A DNA stretch of 64,000 nt from positions 1 through 64,000 of the forward strand of contig JAQWZU010000067.1 of assembly GCA_029253285.1 (NCBI GenBank), in the 5' to 3' direction. The notes below the pieces were generated by a model. The model was not told the origin of the DNA, searched no databases, and saw only the letters and a list, made by a program, of their open reading frames with translations. The stretch comes from Akkermansiaceae bacterium (lineage in GTDB: Bacteria; Verrucomicrobiota; Verrucomicrobiia; Verrucomicrobiales; Akkermansiaceae). Shown here piece after piece: positions 46,173-56,300 of the stretch. Both the position numbers and the translations under genes were made by a program. Numbering within the stretch: position 1 is the first letter of the stretch; each line of letters begins with the position of its first letter.

Positions 46173-47768
46173 CTACTTGATTAATCCTCGAAGCTTCTTA
46201 CTCAGCCTGTCCACGACCTTGGCGTTTTCCTTCGCGACATTCTTCGTCTCGTCCGGATCGCTCTTGTGATCGTAGAGCTCCACGAAGATCGGCTTGGATT
46301 TCTTATCACGATAATCGCGCCATTCGATGTAGCGGTAGCGATCGGTGCGGAGGGAGTATCCCATGAGGTGATTCTCAAATAGATCGCGGTCCCACTTGTC
46401 ACCCATCTGCTTAATGATGCGGGCCTCTACTTCCGTGATGAGCGGACCAAAGAAGGTCTCGCGCATTGCCGGAGCCAAGGGATTCGCTGCCCACTCCCGA
46501 AGCGCGGGATTGGGATACTGACTGAGGGCGAAATCCTTCACGCTCGCCTCGGGATTATCGAGAAGAGGCACAAGGGATTTCCCTTCGATGTGCTTGGGCG
46601 CGGGCACTCCGGCGAGGTCGCAAAGAGTGGGATACATATCGAGCAACTCAACGAGCGCCTCACTCTTCTTGCCGACCGCCTTGTCCTTGCCGGGAGCTTG
46701 AATAATGAAGGGCACCCGGGTAGAAATTTCATAGTTCGTCGCCTTCCCCCACACACCCATGTCACCGAGATGCCAGCCGTGGTCACCCCAGAGCATGATG
46801 ATAGTATTCTCGCGCTCACCCGACTTATCGAGTTCGTCGAGGACCAAGCCAATCTGCGCATCGACATATGACGCGCAAGCCAAGTAGGCGTGCATCAAGG
46901 TGCGTGAAAGCTCCGGCCCGATATCGCCGGTCTTGGGAATGCCGTGACGCACCCGCAACTCAAAGCTGGCATGCAACCCTGTAGCCGCTCCCCCTTCCGG
47001 TGGATTGGAATGCTTGGCATCGGAAATCTTTTCGCGATCATAGAGATCCCAGTATTTCTTGGGTGCGATGAAATGAAGGTGTGGCTTTGAAAACCCAAGA
47101 CCGACGAACAGAGGCTGGTTGGGCTTATTTTCGAAGTGCTGTTTCATCGTGGCAACGGCAAGGCGCGCCGAGTGTCCATCGACAAAGGAATGGTCCGGAA
47201 CATCTGCGGCCTCATATGCCGGACCACTGGCAGTCAGCCCACCAATCTTGGTGGGTCCATATTTTTCAAGCAAACGCTTGCGATTATCACGCTGAATATT
47301 GCGATTTCCCTCCAACCCATATCCGCCGGGAATAGGTTTCGTTTTGACCAACTTGTGCGCCGGCCCCCGCGACCAGGACTTCTCTTTGTCGTTAAACTTC
47401 CCATGGTAAATTTTTCCCATGTTCACCGTTTCGTAGCCATGCTTACGAAAGTGCTGCGGCAAAGTTGCGATGTCGGGGTTGGCATCGCGGAAGTAGGTGT
47501 AATTCTCGATCACGCCATTCGTATCCGGACGGGTCCCGGTCATGATTGAGGCCCTTGACGGCGAACAAATCGCCTGCTGGCAGTAGGCCCGGTTGAAGAG
47601 CAATCCCTTTGTGGCGAGCGTGTCGATATTAGGTGTAATCGCGATCGGCGAACCATAACATCCCATCTCGGGGCGCATGTCATCGATCGCAATGAAAAGA
47701 ATGTTGGGCTTCTTGGCAGCAAGCGAAGCAGCCGCCAAGCCGAAGATCAGAAGAGTGAGTTTTTTCAT
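46173..47768 (-). CDS. Sulfatase (iduronate-2-sulfatase-like)
   Basis: 531 residues with a signal peptide (KKLTLLIFGLAAASLAA). Sulfatase motifs are the metal site FIAIDDMRPEMGCYG, the maturation motif C68-S-P-S-R for formylglycine, GKIYHGKF, and the second metal site MLWGDHGWHLGDMGVWGK. The pattern with YTYFRDANPDIATLPQHF and LGDMGVW is typical of iduronate-2-sulfatase-like enzymes. It is the last gene of a minus-strand cassette, starting 9 bases after the stop of the small 47778 gene, and would remove sulfate from an extracellular sulfated glycan. Confidence 0.93.
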   Translation of the reverse strand: MKKLTLLIFGLAAASLAAKKPNILFIAIDDMRPEMGCYGSPIAITPNIDTLATKGLLFNRAYCQQAICSPSRASIMTGTRPDTNGVIENYTYFRDANPDIATLPQHFRKHGYETVNMGKIYHGKFNDKEKSWSRGPAHKLVKTKPIPGGYGLEGNRNIQRDNRKRLLEKYGPTKIGGLTASGPAYEAADVPDHSFVDGHSARLAVATMKQHFENKPNQPLFVGLGFSKPHLHFIAPKKYWDLYDREKISDAKHSNPPEGGAATGLHASFELRVRHGIPKTGDIGPELSRTLMHAYLACASYVDAQIGLVLDELDKSGERENTIIMLWGDHGWHLGDMGVWGKATNYEISTRVPFIIQAPGKDKAVGKKSEALVELLDMYPTLCDLAGVPAPKHIEGKSLVPLLDNPEASVKDFALSQYPNPALREWAANPLAPAMRETFFGPLITEVEARIIKQMGDKWDRDLFENHLMGYSLRTDRYRYIEWRDYRDKKSKPIFVELYDHKSDPDETKNVAKENAKVVDRLSKKLRGLIK

Positions 47769-47777
47769 GAAGAGATT

Positions 47778-48083
47778 CTATTTTTTGAGTAGGGGCGACC
47801 CCACCAATTCGAAGTGACCCACAAAAACCAGCTTTCCCTGGGACGCATTGGTGAAGAAAATGTTCTCCCGATTGTATTGCGACGGAACTCTCCTCTTCCA
47901 CTCACCATGGTGATCGCCATCCTCACCAAGATTTGGACTCTCTTGGGATCGGTCAGCGGTGAGTTTAACGGTGGAACTCTCAACCTCAAGAAGTGGAATA
48001 TCTCCCTGATTGCCCTGTTCAAACAAGGGCAGTGCTTCTCCGACAAGGAGACCCGGCAGAACCAGAGCGCTACGCAAGAACAT
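47778..48083 (-). CDS. Small exported protein, coupled to the DUF1501 gene
   Basis: 101 residues. The ATG at 48083 lies inside the end of the DUF1501 gene and overlaps it by 14 bases, and the stop at 47778 is 9 bases before the sulfatase start, so the ORF fits neatly in the operon. The N-terminus is signal-like (FLRSALVLPGLLVGEA). The remainder is acidic then basic and ends FFTNASQGKLVFVGHFELV and SPLLKK, suggesting a short beta-rich protein. I do not recognise the family. It could be a PSCyt/DUF1501-cassette accessory protein. Confidence 0.6.
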   Translation of the reverse strand: MFLRSALVLPGLLVGEALPLFEQGNQGDIPLLEVESSTVKLTADRSQESPNLGEDGDHHGEWKRRVPSQYNRENIFFTNASQGKLVFVGHFELVGSPLLKK

Positions 48084-49563
48084 CACTAATAACATGGCCA
48101 TGCACGTTGGTGAGACGACGCTCAAGGCCGTTGTGGTAGTATGAGAGTCGCTCGTGATCGAGGCCGAGAAGATGAAGAATCGTGGCGTTGAAATCATAGA
48201 CCGAGGTCGGATCTTTCTCAGCCTTGGCTCCGAAGCGATCCGATGTTCCATAGGAATACCCCTTCTTCACGCCGGCCCCCGCGAGGAAGCAGGTGAAGGC
48301 ATCAGGGTTGTGATCACGCCCAGTGCCATTGCCCTGTAAGAAAGGCATGCGTCCGAACTCGGTCGCCCAAACAACCAGGGTATCATCAAGCATGCCACGA
48401 CGTTTCATGTCGTGAATCAAGGCCGCCGTCGGCTGGTCCATGATCTCGGCCTGCATGGCATGCGTTTCGGAAATCTTGGAATGAGAATCCCAATTCGTGA
48501 TGCCATTTCCTCCGGCAGGGTCGGAGCCATTGAAGAGCTGCACCACGCGCACGCCTTTTTCGAGAAGCTTGCGGGCGAGAATACAGTTCTTGGCATACTC
48601 ACGCTTAAGTTCGGTTCCGGTATCCGTTCCGTATTCCTTGTGGATTGATTCCGGTTCGCCGGAAAGATCCATCATATCGGGAACAGAAACCTGCATCTGT
48701 CCCGCCAATTCATAACTAGCAATCCGCGCGGCAAGATCAGCGTCGCCCGGATAGCGATCAAGATGCTTGCCATTGAGACGCTTCAAGTATTCCGCGGTCG
48801 CCCGATCATCAGCGGCGGAATACCCCTTGGGACGACGCAAGTTCGCCGGGGGATTCTTGGCATTAAAATCCGTCCCCTGAAAAGCGGCTGGAAGGAAACC
48901 ATTTCCAAAATTGTTCTTTCCGGATCGCGCCAAACCACGCGGATCATTGATCGCCACGAAGGCCGGGAGATCTTGATTCTCCGAACCCAGCGCATAAGTC
49001 ACCCAGGCACCGAATGAAGGAAAACCCTCCATCGTAAACCCAGTGTTCATGAAGTTCTCGCCCTGCGGGTGTGCGCTTGTCTGCGTGTGCAGTGAGTGGA
49101 TAAAACAAAACTCATCGGCATGGGAACCGAGGTTCGGTAAAAGGTCCGAGATCATTTTCCCGCACTCCCCACGCGGTTTAAAATCCCAAAACGGCTTCGC
49201 GATATTTCCCGTCGGCCCCTCGAAGGTCACCGCGGGAATTCCCGGCGGCTTCTGCCCGTGAAATTTATAGAGGTCTGGTTTGTAGTCGAAGGTGTCGACG
49301 TGACTCACCGCACCTGGACAATAGATCACAAGGACTTTCTTAGCTTGGGCCTCAAAGTGACTGGGCCTCCTCACGTAGGGATTATCGGGATCAATTTCCG
49401 GGCGAATGGGTGTCTTTCCAGTGAAGTTTAGCGGATCGTCCTCCGCCTCCGCTCCAAGAAGTTGCGCCAGCCCAAGGCCGCCCAAAGAAAAGGCCGTGTT
49501 GCGCATGAAGCCACGACGATCGAGTAAGTTGCGGCCGAAAGGAGAAAGATGTTCTGGATTCAT
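48070..49563 (-). CDS. DUF1501 family protein with Tat signal
   Basis: 497 residues from the ATG at 49563; the frame also has a TTG at 49569. The twin-arginine motif is D-R16-R17-G-F-M-R, followed by TAFSLGGLGLAQLLGAEA. DUF1501 features are AQAKKVLVIYCPGAVSHVDTFDYKP, FIHSLHTQTSAHPQGENFMNTG, DSHSKISETHAMQAEIMD, ATEFGRMPFLQGN, GRDHNPDAFTCFLAGAGVKKGYSYG and the terminal LLGLDHERLSYY. It begins 11 bases after the PSCyt/PSD1 gene and overlaps the small ORF, so it is the middle of a four-gene cassette. It is a second, longer version of the protein encoded at 5413. Confidence 0.92.
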   Translation of the reverse strand: MNPEHLSPFGRNLLDRRGFMRNTAFSLGGLGLAQLLGAEAEDDPLNFTGKTPIRPEIDPDNPYVRRPSHFEAQAKKVLVIYCPGAVSHVDTFDYKPDLYKFHGQKPPGIPAVTFEGPTGNIAKPFWDFKPRGECGKMISDLLPNLGSHADEFCFIHSLHTQTSAHPQGENFMNTGFTMEGFPSFGAWVTYALGSENQDLPAFVAINDPRGLARSGKNNFGNGFLPAAFQGTDFNAKNPPANLRRPKGYSAADDRATAEYLKRLNGKHLDRYPGDADLAARIASYELAGQMQVSVPDMMDLSGEPESIHKEYGTDTGTELKREYAKNCILARKLLEKGVRVVQLFNGSDPAGGNGITNWDSHSKISETHAMQAEIMDQPTAALIHDMKRRGMLDDTLVVWATEFGRMPFLQGNGTGRDHNPDAFTCFLAGAGVKKGYSYGTSDRFGAKAEKDPTSVYDFNATILHLLGLDHERLSYYHNGLERRLTNVHGHVISDVLA

Positions 49564-49574
49564 GGTCAAGAGAT

Positions 49575-52307
49575 CTACGGAAGGTAGGCAAATTCATTTG
49601 AGTTAATCAAACTACGACAGACAATCGCGAGGCTATTGGATTTTGAGATTTCGAGACCAGCCTTCAGTTCGTCGACACCGGGCTGACGGCCCAAGACCAA
49701 TTCAAAGGCCCGCTGAATGGCCTTTCCAGCGTCGCCACCAGCTTCCTTGGCCGCACGCTCTGCGATCAACTCAGACTGCTCCACAACAAAGTCGCTGTTG
49801 AGCAGATTGAGAGCTTGTAGCGGGGTGGTAGATACCGGGCGCTTGGCCCTTACTTGCCCGCAGTCAGGAAAATCGAAGGCTGTAAAGATACGATCATCAA
49901 CCCGTCGCATGCGTTCCTGATAGAGCAAGCGACGCCAGGTGTCCGCCCCGTGGTTATCCGTGACCTCCCACTGGGCGTAAGTCTTTTTGACATTATGGAT
50001 GCGGTAGGAACGGCCACCGATCGAACGGTCAAGCTTCCCCGAAGCCTGCAAAATGCTATCGCGAATCACTTCCGCTTCCACTCTCTGCGGCGGATAGCGC
50101 CAGAGTAATGTCGACCCTGCATCCTTCTCCATTCCCCGGCTCCCAGGGAGACTGGATCTCTTAAAGGCATCCGACATCACGAGAAGCCTAATCATCGACT
50201 TCATGGACCACTTTTCCTTCACGAATTCCGAAGCCATCCAATCGAGCAATTCGGGATTACTCGGAGGAGCTCCAGCGAGACCGAAGTCACTTCCGGTCGG
50301 GACAATACCGGAGCCAAAAAGATGATGCCAAATCCGATTCACCATCACTCGCGAAGTGAGAGGGTTTTTTAGGTCAACGAGCCACTTCGCAAAGGCCATC
50401 CGACGCTTGGAATCAGGCGTGTTGGAATCAAGTCCCAGATCGCCGTCGAGAATCTTAAAGCTCGCGGGAGGGACTTCATCACGCGCGCTTTCGGGACTGC
50501 CGCGATGAAATACTTTCGTCACTCCCGGCTTCTTAAAGCGACCAATGAAGGAATGACGCGGACCTTCTTCCGCCAGTGATTCAATATGCTTGTGCAAGCT
50601 CTGCGACGCGGTTCTGGCCACGCCATTCTTCTTCAAGACATTTCGAGCCTTCATCGAGCCACCCAACTCCTGCCAGCTGCCGTCCTCTTGCTTCGCAAGA
50701 ATTCGGAAGGTGGGAAACTTCCCATTGGGGCCGCTGGTGAGATAATCCGTCTCGAAATAATACTCTCGATTTGAACTAAAGCGAAAACGGTTCACTTCCT
50801 GCGCCTCCTTAAAATTAATTTCCACCCAGGGCTTCTTCTTTCCACCCTTGGGCGCAAGGCCTTTCCACCCCATCGTGCCATACTCGCCGTCATTAGCCTT
50901 CCAGACTTTGCTTCCTTCAGTGATCAATTCGGGGTCTTCCACCAGAGTCGCGCCCTCGGAAGCGAGCGCAAGGTTCTTGCGATGATCTTGCGGACCAAAA
51001 ACCTCCAGTTCATCGATAAAGACCTTGGGCCAATCAAACTCCACCCGCAGAGCCGTCGTCTTGGTCCGGGGGAAGACAAGGTCGCTGTAGCCACCCCAAT
51101 TCTCCTCCCAGAACCCAAGTTCCTTCCGCAGGATATTGCGTTCCGAATTTAGCCGAGGATAAAGCTCCTGCGCTTTCTTACGACGCGGATGATCCTCAGA
51201 GAACTCCGGATAGCGTCCCCCAAACTCCACTCCCTGAAAAACCGCCGTCAGTGAATAATAATCCTGAATCGAAATCGGATCAAATTTATGATTGTGACAC
51301 CGAGCGCAGCTCACCGTCACTCCCAGCATCGACGCTCCCACTGTCTGCATAATCTCATCCATCCGGTCGGCCCGGGCCTGACGAATGGCAGTGGGCTCGC
51401 GGCCCACCGTGGCTGCCGGAACATGCGGGCCGGCGACGAGAAACCCGGTGGCCTCCCCCACTCCCAGCTGATCTCCCGCCAACTGCTCGGTCACGAATTG
51501 ATCATAGGGCACGTCATTGTTGAAAGCCCTCACCACATAATCTCGATAAATCCACGCACCCTTGCGATAGAGATTGGACTCCGATCCATTGGTCTCGGCC
51601 CAACGTATCACATCCAGCCAATGCTGTGCCCAGCGCTCGCCGAAATGAGGCGATGCCAGCAAACGATCGACCAGAGCCTCATACGCCCGCTGGGAATTTT
51701 GCGCTGAAGCCTTTTCGAAATCACTCACTTCCTCCGCAGTAGGCGGCAATCCCGTAAGCACAATACTCACCCGGCGAATCAACTCTCTCGGCGACGCCAT
51801 TTTGTTCGGAGTCAACTCAGCCTCTTTGAGCGCCTTATTTAGAAATCCATCTACCGGGTTAATCGTGCCCTCCGGCACCTCGGGCCGAACCACCGGCTGG
51901 AAGGACCAATGATCCGTGCCTTCCTCTTCGACAACCGCATTCATCTGCCCGGGCCACTCAGCCCCCTCCTCGATCCATTTCGAAATCAAGGCGATCTGAG
52001 CCGAGTTCAGCGGATCTCCTTTCGGCGGCATCGCCATGTCGGAATCTTCATCCGAAATGACCTCGATGAGAAAACTCTTCTTGGGATCGCTTGGCACAAT
52101 CGCCGGCAGTCCGGAATCCCCGCCCCTTAGCATCACCGCCCGCTGATCCAAGCGCAACTCCGACTTCTGCTTATCCGGTCCGTGACACTTGATGCAGCGC
52201 TCCTCGAAGATCGGTTTAATCTCCTTCTCGAAGTCGACCTTTTCTCCAATCGCGGGAGAAACCAAACAACACGCCAACAAAAGGCTGTGATAAGATCGTT
52301 CCATCAT
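49575..52307 (-). CDS. PSCyt1/DUF1549/DUF1553 exported c-type cytochrome
   Basis: 910 residues from the ATG at 52307, which starts a signal peptide (SYHSLLLACCLVSPAIG); the frame is open to 52370. An N-terminal PSCyt1 domain has the haem motif C38-I-K-C-H42 (EIKPIFEERCIKCHGPDKQKSELRLD, cut here into motifs) and a later AMPPKGDPL Met segment. DUF1549 follows (GERWAQHWLDVIRWAET, SCARCHNHKFDPIS), then a discoidin-like insert, then DUF1553 (LTSRVMVNRIWHHLFG, RRVDDRIFTAFDFPDCGQV). It is the complete version of the protein at 2808, which lacks the cytochrome domain. It heads the cassette with DUF1501, the small ORF and the sulfatase. Confidence 0.92.
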   Translation of the reverse strand: MMERSYHSLLLACCLVSPAIGEKVDFEKEIKPIFEERCIKCHGPDKQKSELRLDQRAVMLRGGDSGLPAIVPSDPKKSFLIEVISDEDSDMAMPPKGDPLNSAQIALISKWIEEGAEWPGQMNAVVEEEGTDHWSFQPVVRPEVPEGTINPVDGFLNKALKEAELTPNKMASPRELIRRVSIVLTGLPPTAEEVSDFEKASAQNSQRAYEALVDRLLASPHFGERWAQHWLDVIRWAETNGSESNLYRKGAWIYRDYVVRAFNNDVPYDQFVTEQLAGDQLGVGEATGFLVAGPHVPAATVGREPTAIRQARADRMDEIMQTVGASMLGVTVSCARCHNHKFDPISIQDYYSLTAVFQGVEFGGRYPEFSEDHPRRKKAQELYPRLNSERNILRKELGFWEENWGGYSDLVFPRTKTTALRVEFDWPKVFIDELEVFGPQDHRKNLALASEGATLVEDPELITEGSKVWKANDGEYGTMGWKGLAPKGGKKKPWVEINFKEAQEVNRFRFSSNREYYFETDYLTSGPNGKFPTFRILAKQEDGSWQELGGSMKARNVLKKNGVARTASQSLHKHIESLAEEGPRHSFIGRFKKPGVTKVFHRGSPESARDEVPPASFKILDGDLGLDSNTPDSKRRMAFAKWLVDLKNPLTSRVMVNRIWHHLFGSGIVPTGSDFGLAGAPPSNPELLDWMASEFVKEKWSMKSMIRLLVMSDAFKRSSLPGSRGMEKDAGSTLLWRYPPQRVEAEVIRDSILQASGKLDRSIGGRSYRIHNVKKTYAQWEVTDNHGADTWRRLLYQERMRRVDDRIFTAFDFPDCGQVRAKRPVSTTPLQALNLLNSDFVVEQSELIAERAAKEAGGDAGKAIQRAFELVLGRQPGVDELKAGLEISKSNSLAIVCRSLINSNEFAYLP

Positions 52308-52378
52308 GCTAATACTACCGCCAAGCCCTATCCTAACGCAATTTTTTCCAAAAATCGGAAATTTTGCCATCCGAATTC

Positions 52379-53095
52379 TCAGGACTTGGGCAGAGCGTAG
52401 ATTTTCAAGTCATCGATGATCGCTTTCTTGGGAACGGCAACCCGCAAAAGACGTTTGGTCGGATGCGCAATACCTTCCGACGAAAATGAGCCAACCTCTT
52501 TTTCGTTGATGGTCACGCTCATCGTATCACCCATAATCAAAACACTCAGCGAGTGCCACTTTCCGGCCTCCAGCGGATTAGGAAAACGCTTTGTCTTGTT
52601 TTTTAACAAGGCCTTGTGCTCCGGCGTGCTCTTCTTCGCTTTCCGAGCATCGTAAATCTCCTTGTTCATCATTCCGGTCTTCATGTCGTTGATCTGCACA
52701 CTCTTCGGGTTGATCTTCACCATACAAAGATGCCCTGCGTGCACTTCCTTAAATTTTAAGTCAGCAAAATTGAGCCCCAGACTATCCGCCTCGGTCGGCA
52801 GCATGAACTTCACCGTCACCTTGCCATCCTGAAACTCCGCCGGATGCACTACCGACACGGCGTGATCCGCTTCCGGATGAAAAGTAATGTGCATCGCGCC
52901 GTCTTTCAGATCGACCTGCTTGTTCCCTTTCGCCCGCTTTGCGCTATTGGATTTCCATCCCTTCCCAATTTCCTCCTTCGAATCATCCGACTCGTTTCGC
53001 TCGAACTGATCTTCGAAAAGAAGAATTTCTTTTGGGGCGGCAAAAGCGGTCACGCTTGTCGCAAGCATGGCAAAGAAGGAGAGAGTTGGTTTCAT
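52379..53095 (-). CDS. Exported jelly-roll protein, DUF1080-like
   Basis: 238 residues from ATG 53095, which has a GGAG ribosome-binding site 7 bases upstream; ATG 53107 is a less likely start. The signal peptide is followed by a concanavalin-like fold: LLFEDQFERNESDD, GAMHITFHPEADHAVSVVHP, GKVTVKFMLPTEADSLGLNF, WHSLSVLIMGDTMSVTINEKEVGSF, and VPKKAIIDDLKIYAL. This is the family-16-like or DUF1080-like group often annotated as a hypothetical or glycoside-hydrolase-like protein. It lies upstream of the PSCyt/PSD1 cassette on the same strand, 71 bases away, and may be co-transcribed. Confidence 0.75.
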   Translation of the reverse strand: MKPTLSFFAMLATSVTAFAAPKEILLFEDQFERNESDDSKEEIGKGWKSNSAKRAKGNKQVDLKDGAMHITFHPEADHAVSVVHPAEFQDGKVTVKFMLPTEADSLGLNFADLKFKEVHAGHLCMVKINPKSVQINDMKTGMMNKEIYDARKAKKSTPEHKALLKNKTKRFPNPLEAGKWHSLSVLIMGDTMSVTINEKEVGSFSSEGIAHPTKRLLRVAVPKKAIIDDLKIYALPKS

Positions 53096-53179
53096 AGACA
53101 ACTCCATATGCCCTCCAACAGGCCCACCCTGACAACTATTTTCTCCCTGATCGTAAAAGAGACGTAATCAGCTATCGAC

Positions 53180-53329
53180 CTAAAAGAAACTCCGAATCGA
53201 ATTCACACTGTGCGCAAATCGCCCCACCTCGTTCACCCCGTCAACGACCGGCTTCCCCGGATAATCGGAAGCGCAGGAAGCCAAAGAAAAAAACCCAAGG
53301 ATCAACAACAAAAATCGAACTCTATTCAT
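53180..53329 (-). CDS. Small lipoprotein
   Basis: 49 residues starting at the ATG at 53329. The sequence has a charged N-terminus (MNRVR), a hydrophobic stretch and a lipobox L16-A-S-C19, then a short mature part DYPGKPVVDGVNEVGRFA and a basic/aromatic end. It lies between the 52379 gene and the giant gene at 53380, with no overlap. No family assignment. Small lipoproteins of this size are common in the phylum. The rest of 53108-53379 shows nothing else. Confidence 0.6.
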   Translation of the reverse strand: MNRVRFLLLILGFFSLASCASDYPGKPVVDGVNEVGRFAHSVNSIRSFF

Positions 53330-53379
53330 TTCGATAACTAAAAACAGGAATTCCAACGATTGGAAATCAAAACCCGAAT

Positions 53380-56300
53380 TTATGGCAATCTCCTAAATCG
53401 ATAAAACCGGCGGGTCTCAGAAAGCACATCGGTAAGAGGAAGCGTCGTGCTGTCAGCCAAGACCGGCGAACCCAGCGCCTCCCAGTTCTCCAAATTCCCA
53501 CTTACCTCAGCTTCGTAGAGAAATCCCGGTTCGGCGATGACCGAAAAGGTGATGAGATTCCCGTCGATTGAATAGGTCGCACTTGGATCAACCGCAACCC
53601 GACCATTGGCAGCACCAGGACTCGGGAAAGCAAGGGCGGCAATTTCACCCTCCGAAAGCCCCATCGTCTTATCCGGTGACTGACGACCAAAATCCACCCG
53701 ATCAATCAACGAGCCATCGGGAGCGGAAAGCAAAATACTCTCTCCATCGACACCCAACTTAAAGGGCACATGAAGATCCGGACGGGCAGACAAATCATTC
53801 TGCAAGATCTCATCATCAGCCCAGACCCTTAAATACCCTTCACCGGGAATATTGAAGCCGTCGGGAATCTGAAACTTAAAAAGATCAGCGGGATCATCAC
53901 TCAAAAACCACCCCGAAAGATCCGCCGCTGACAGCCCGGGGTTTGCCAACTCAATCCAGTCGTCGAACCGGTCATCCACAGGATCGGCAACCGCACTTTG
54001 ATTGGAAGCCATCCATTCGTTAATGACAAGGCTCGGCCAGCTTTCCACCCCGGTGTAGGTGAGAGTCAGCACCTCACTGGCGATTTCCATCCCCTCCAAA
54101 TCGAGAGCCCGAATCAGAAGCAGATTCTCTCCCGGTTGCAGCACAAAAGGAGCAGACCAATCACCCACCGAAATCCAATCCAGGTTGAGCGGGATGCCAT
54201 TCACGTCGATCATCACCGCTCCCACCGGAGCTCTCCCCGACAAGGTGATGGTCTGCTCGGAGACCGATGAACCATCCGTTGGCGAAACAAGCTGGAAGGG
54301 TTCATTGACCGCATTGAGCTGAGGAAGAATGAAGGCTGCTCTCTGATCGATCCAGTTGGGAACCGAAAGACTGTAAGGTCCACTCGGAGAGAACGGAGAA
54401 GTAAACCCAAGCCCTGCATCCGCGTAAGCCGCTCGCTTCTTCTCGAGAGTTGGCGTCACTCCGGCACCCGAAAAGAAATTCCCGAACGATTCTTCCATCG
54501 TCCGCCAATAGGCCCTTACAAATGTCGGATTGTCGTACATCCGTCTTAGGTTGGCATCCACATTCGAAGGAAATAGTCCTTGGTTCACCGGATCGTTAAA
54601 GACCCCCAAACCGACATCAAAATCCCAAGTGAACTGCACCCATTTTCCTCCGTCGGGTTTATACAAATAGGTATTTTTCCAGTTGGTATTCCCAAAGGCA
54701 TCCCAGAACGAAGCAAGATCAATCAAGGCCCAGGTCCGCATCCAGTTTTCCATGTCGATGATCTCGAGCAGATTCTTCTCATAGTCTGGTCCGGAGTCAT
54801 CGGCCCGCGTCACCAAATCAATAATGCTTGTATCATCAAGACGGGTCCGGCTCCCCCGGGCCCGGGCGCCGGTGGTCCAGCGGTAGCGCGCCGCGCGGGT
54901 CTCTCCATCCGCTTCAAAAACATCGATGACATTTCGCACAAAGGGACGAGCCCGCACTCCGCTGTCACTCGTTTCGTTGTCATTACTCGTCTTGAAAAGC
55001 TCTCCCTTGTCTCCGGGGTAGTGGGAATTGGCCAACACTCCGTCAGGCTGCTCGGCATCGTGATAAATCGTGCGACGACGAATGCCGTTCATGTAGAGAT
55101 AGACGTCCCGACGATGCAAGGTGGGCAGCTTCAATCGATCCGCAAACCAATGCATCAATTGTTCCCGCTGATTCGTGACGTCCCGCACCGGGTAATCGAG
55201 CGTCAGCTTATCCGCCCCCAAAAATTCATCGCCCTCGGGCAATGTCACATCATAGGAAACCGAGCCGCTCGTTGGGAAACTGTGCGAGTCTTTATTGCCT
55301 CCATAAAATGCACCTGCATCATAAATTGCCCGAGCTCCATTATAAACAAAAGTAATCGGAAACGGATCATTGCTCCTGAAGGGCTGGGCATCCCATTCAC
55401 TCAGGGAAGCCTCCGTAATCCACATGCGATAGGTTCCAAACCCTTCCCCATTGTCGGGCTCACCAACCCGAGCCAAGGCCTCACGGTCGGGCGGATAAGA
55501 CGCACTCGCCGAGAGTGCATCGTCGGAAAGAACTTTAAACGCCACCAGCGAACCACTTGCCTGCCCCGGAATTGAGGCAGAATAAATCCCATCTCCCGGC
55601 GTTAAATCCGCGCCCGTTCCGTCATCGTTCATTGGCAAATCAGCCGTGGAGGAAGAGGGATCAATCCGGTAACGCAAAGTCACCGCTCCGATCCCATCGA
55701 AATCAGAAACCTGCGCATAAACATGAATATCCTCACCTGCCGCAGGGAGAATTGGTCGATGACTCAGCTCCTCAATCTGTGGCCCCGCATTAGTCACCGC
55801 CTGACTATTCACCGCCCCAGGCGTTCCCAGGTTAGCGGGAACATCCAGCTGACCCGCCGCCTCCAACCAATTGCCGCGAAAGCGCAGGATAAACTCAGGA
55901 TGCCCCGCCAACCAACGAACCCTGGCTCGCAGGGTCGCCTTCGATCCCGATGACAAAGTCTGGGAAAGAACAGTACGCGCCCGATTCGGACCAGGGTCTC
56001 CCCGACGACTTGCCACCAACTTCAATGAATTCGATCCCTCAAAGGACTCTCCCGTTTCCAGCTGTGATCGCCTTTGGTTCCCTTGAAAAAACCACCCCGA
56101 GGTTCCACTTTCAAAATCTCCATTCGCCAAAATGTTGGATCCACCGTCGGGAATCACTTCGACTTGATCGACCAGAGCCTCACCCGGCCCCAATAAAAAC
56201 ATCTGCACCTGATCCGCCGGCGCGGCGCTGTTTCCATGAGCCAGGGTTCCGTTGAATTCAACCGTGGTCCATCCCGCTTTGGCCGACTCATCACTATCGA

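Noticed and set aside
54580-55575. 331-residue plus-strand ORF
   Set aside because: Reverse frame of the giant lamin-tail gene; no domain and atypical composition.
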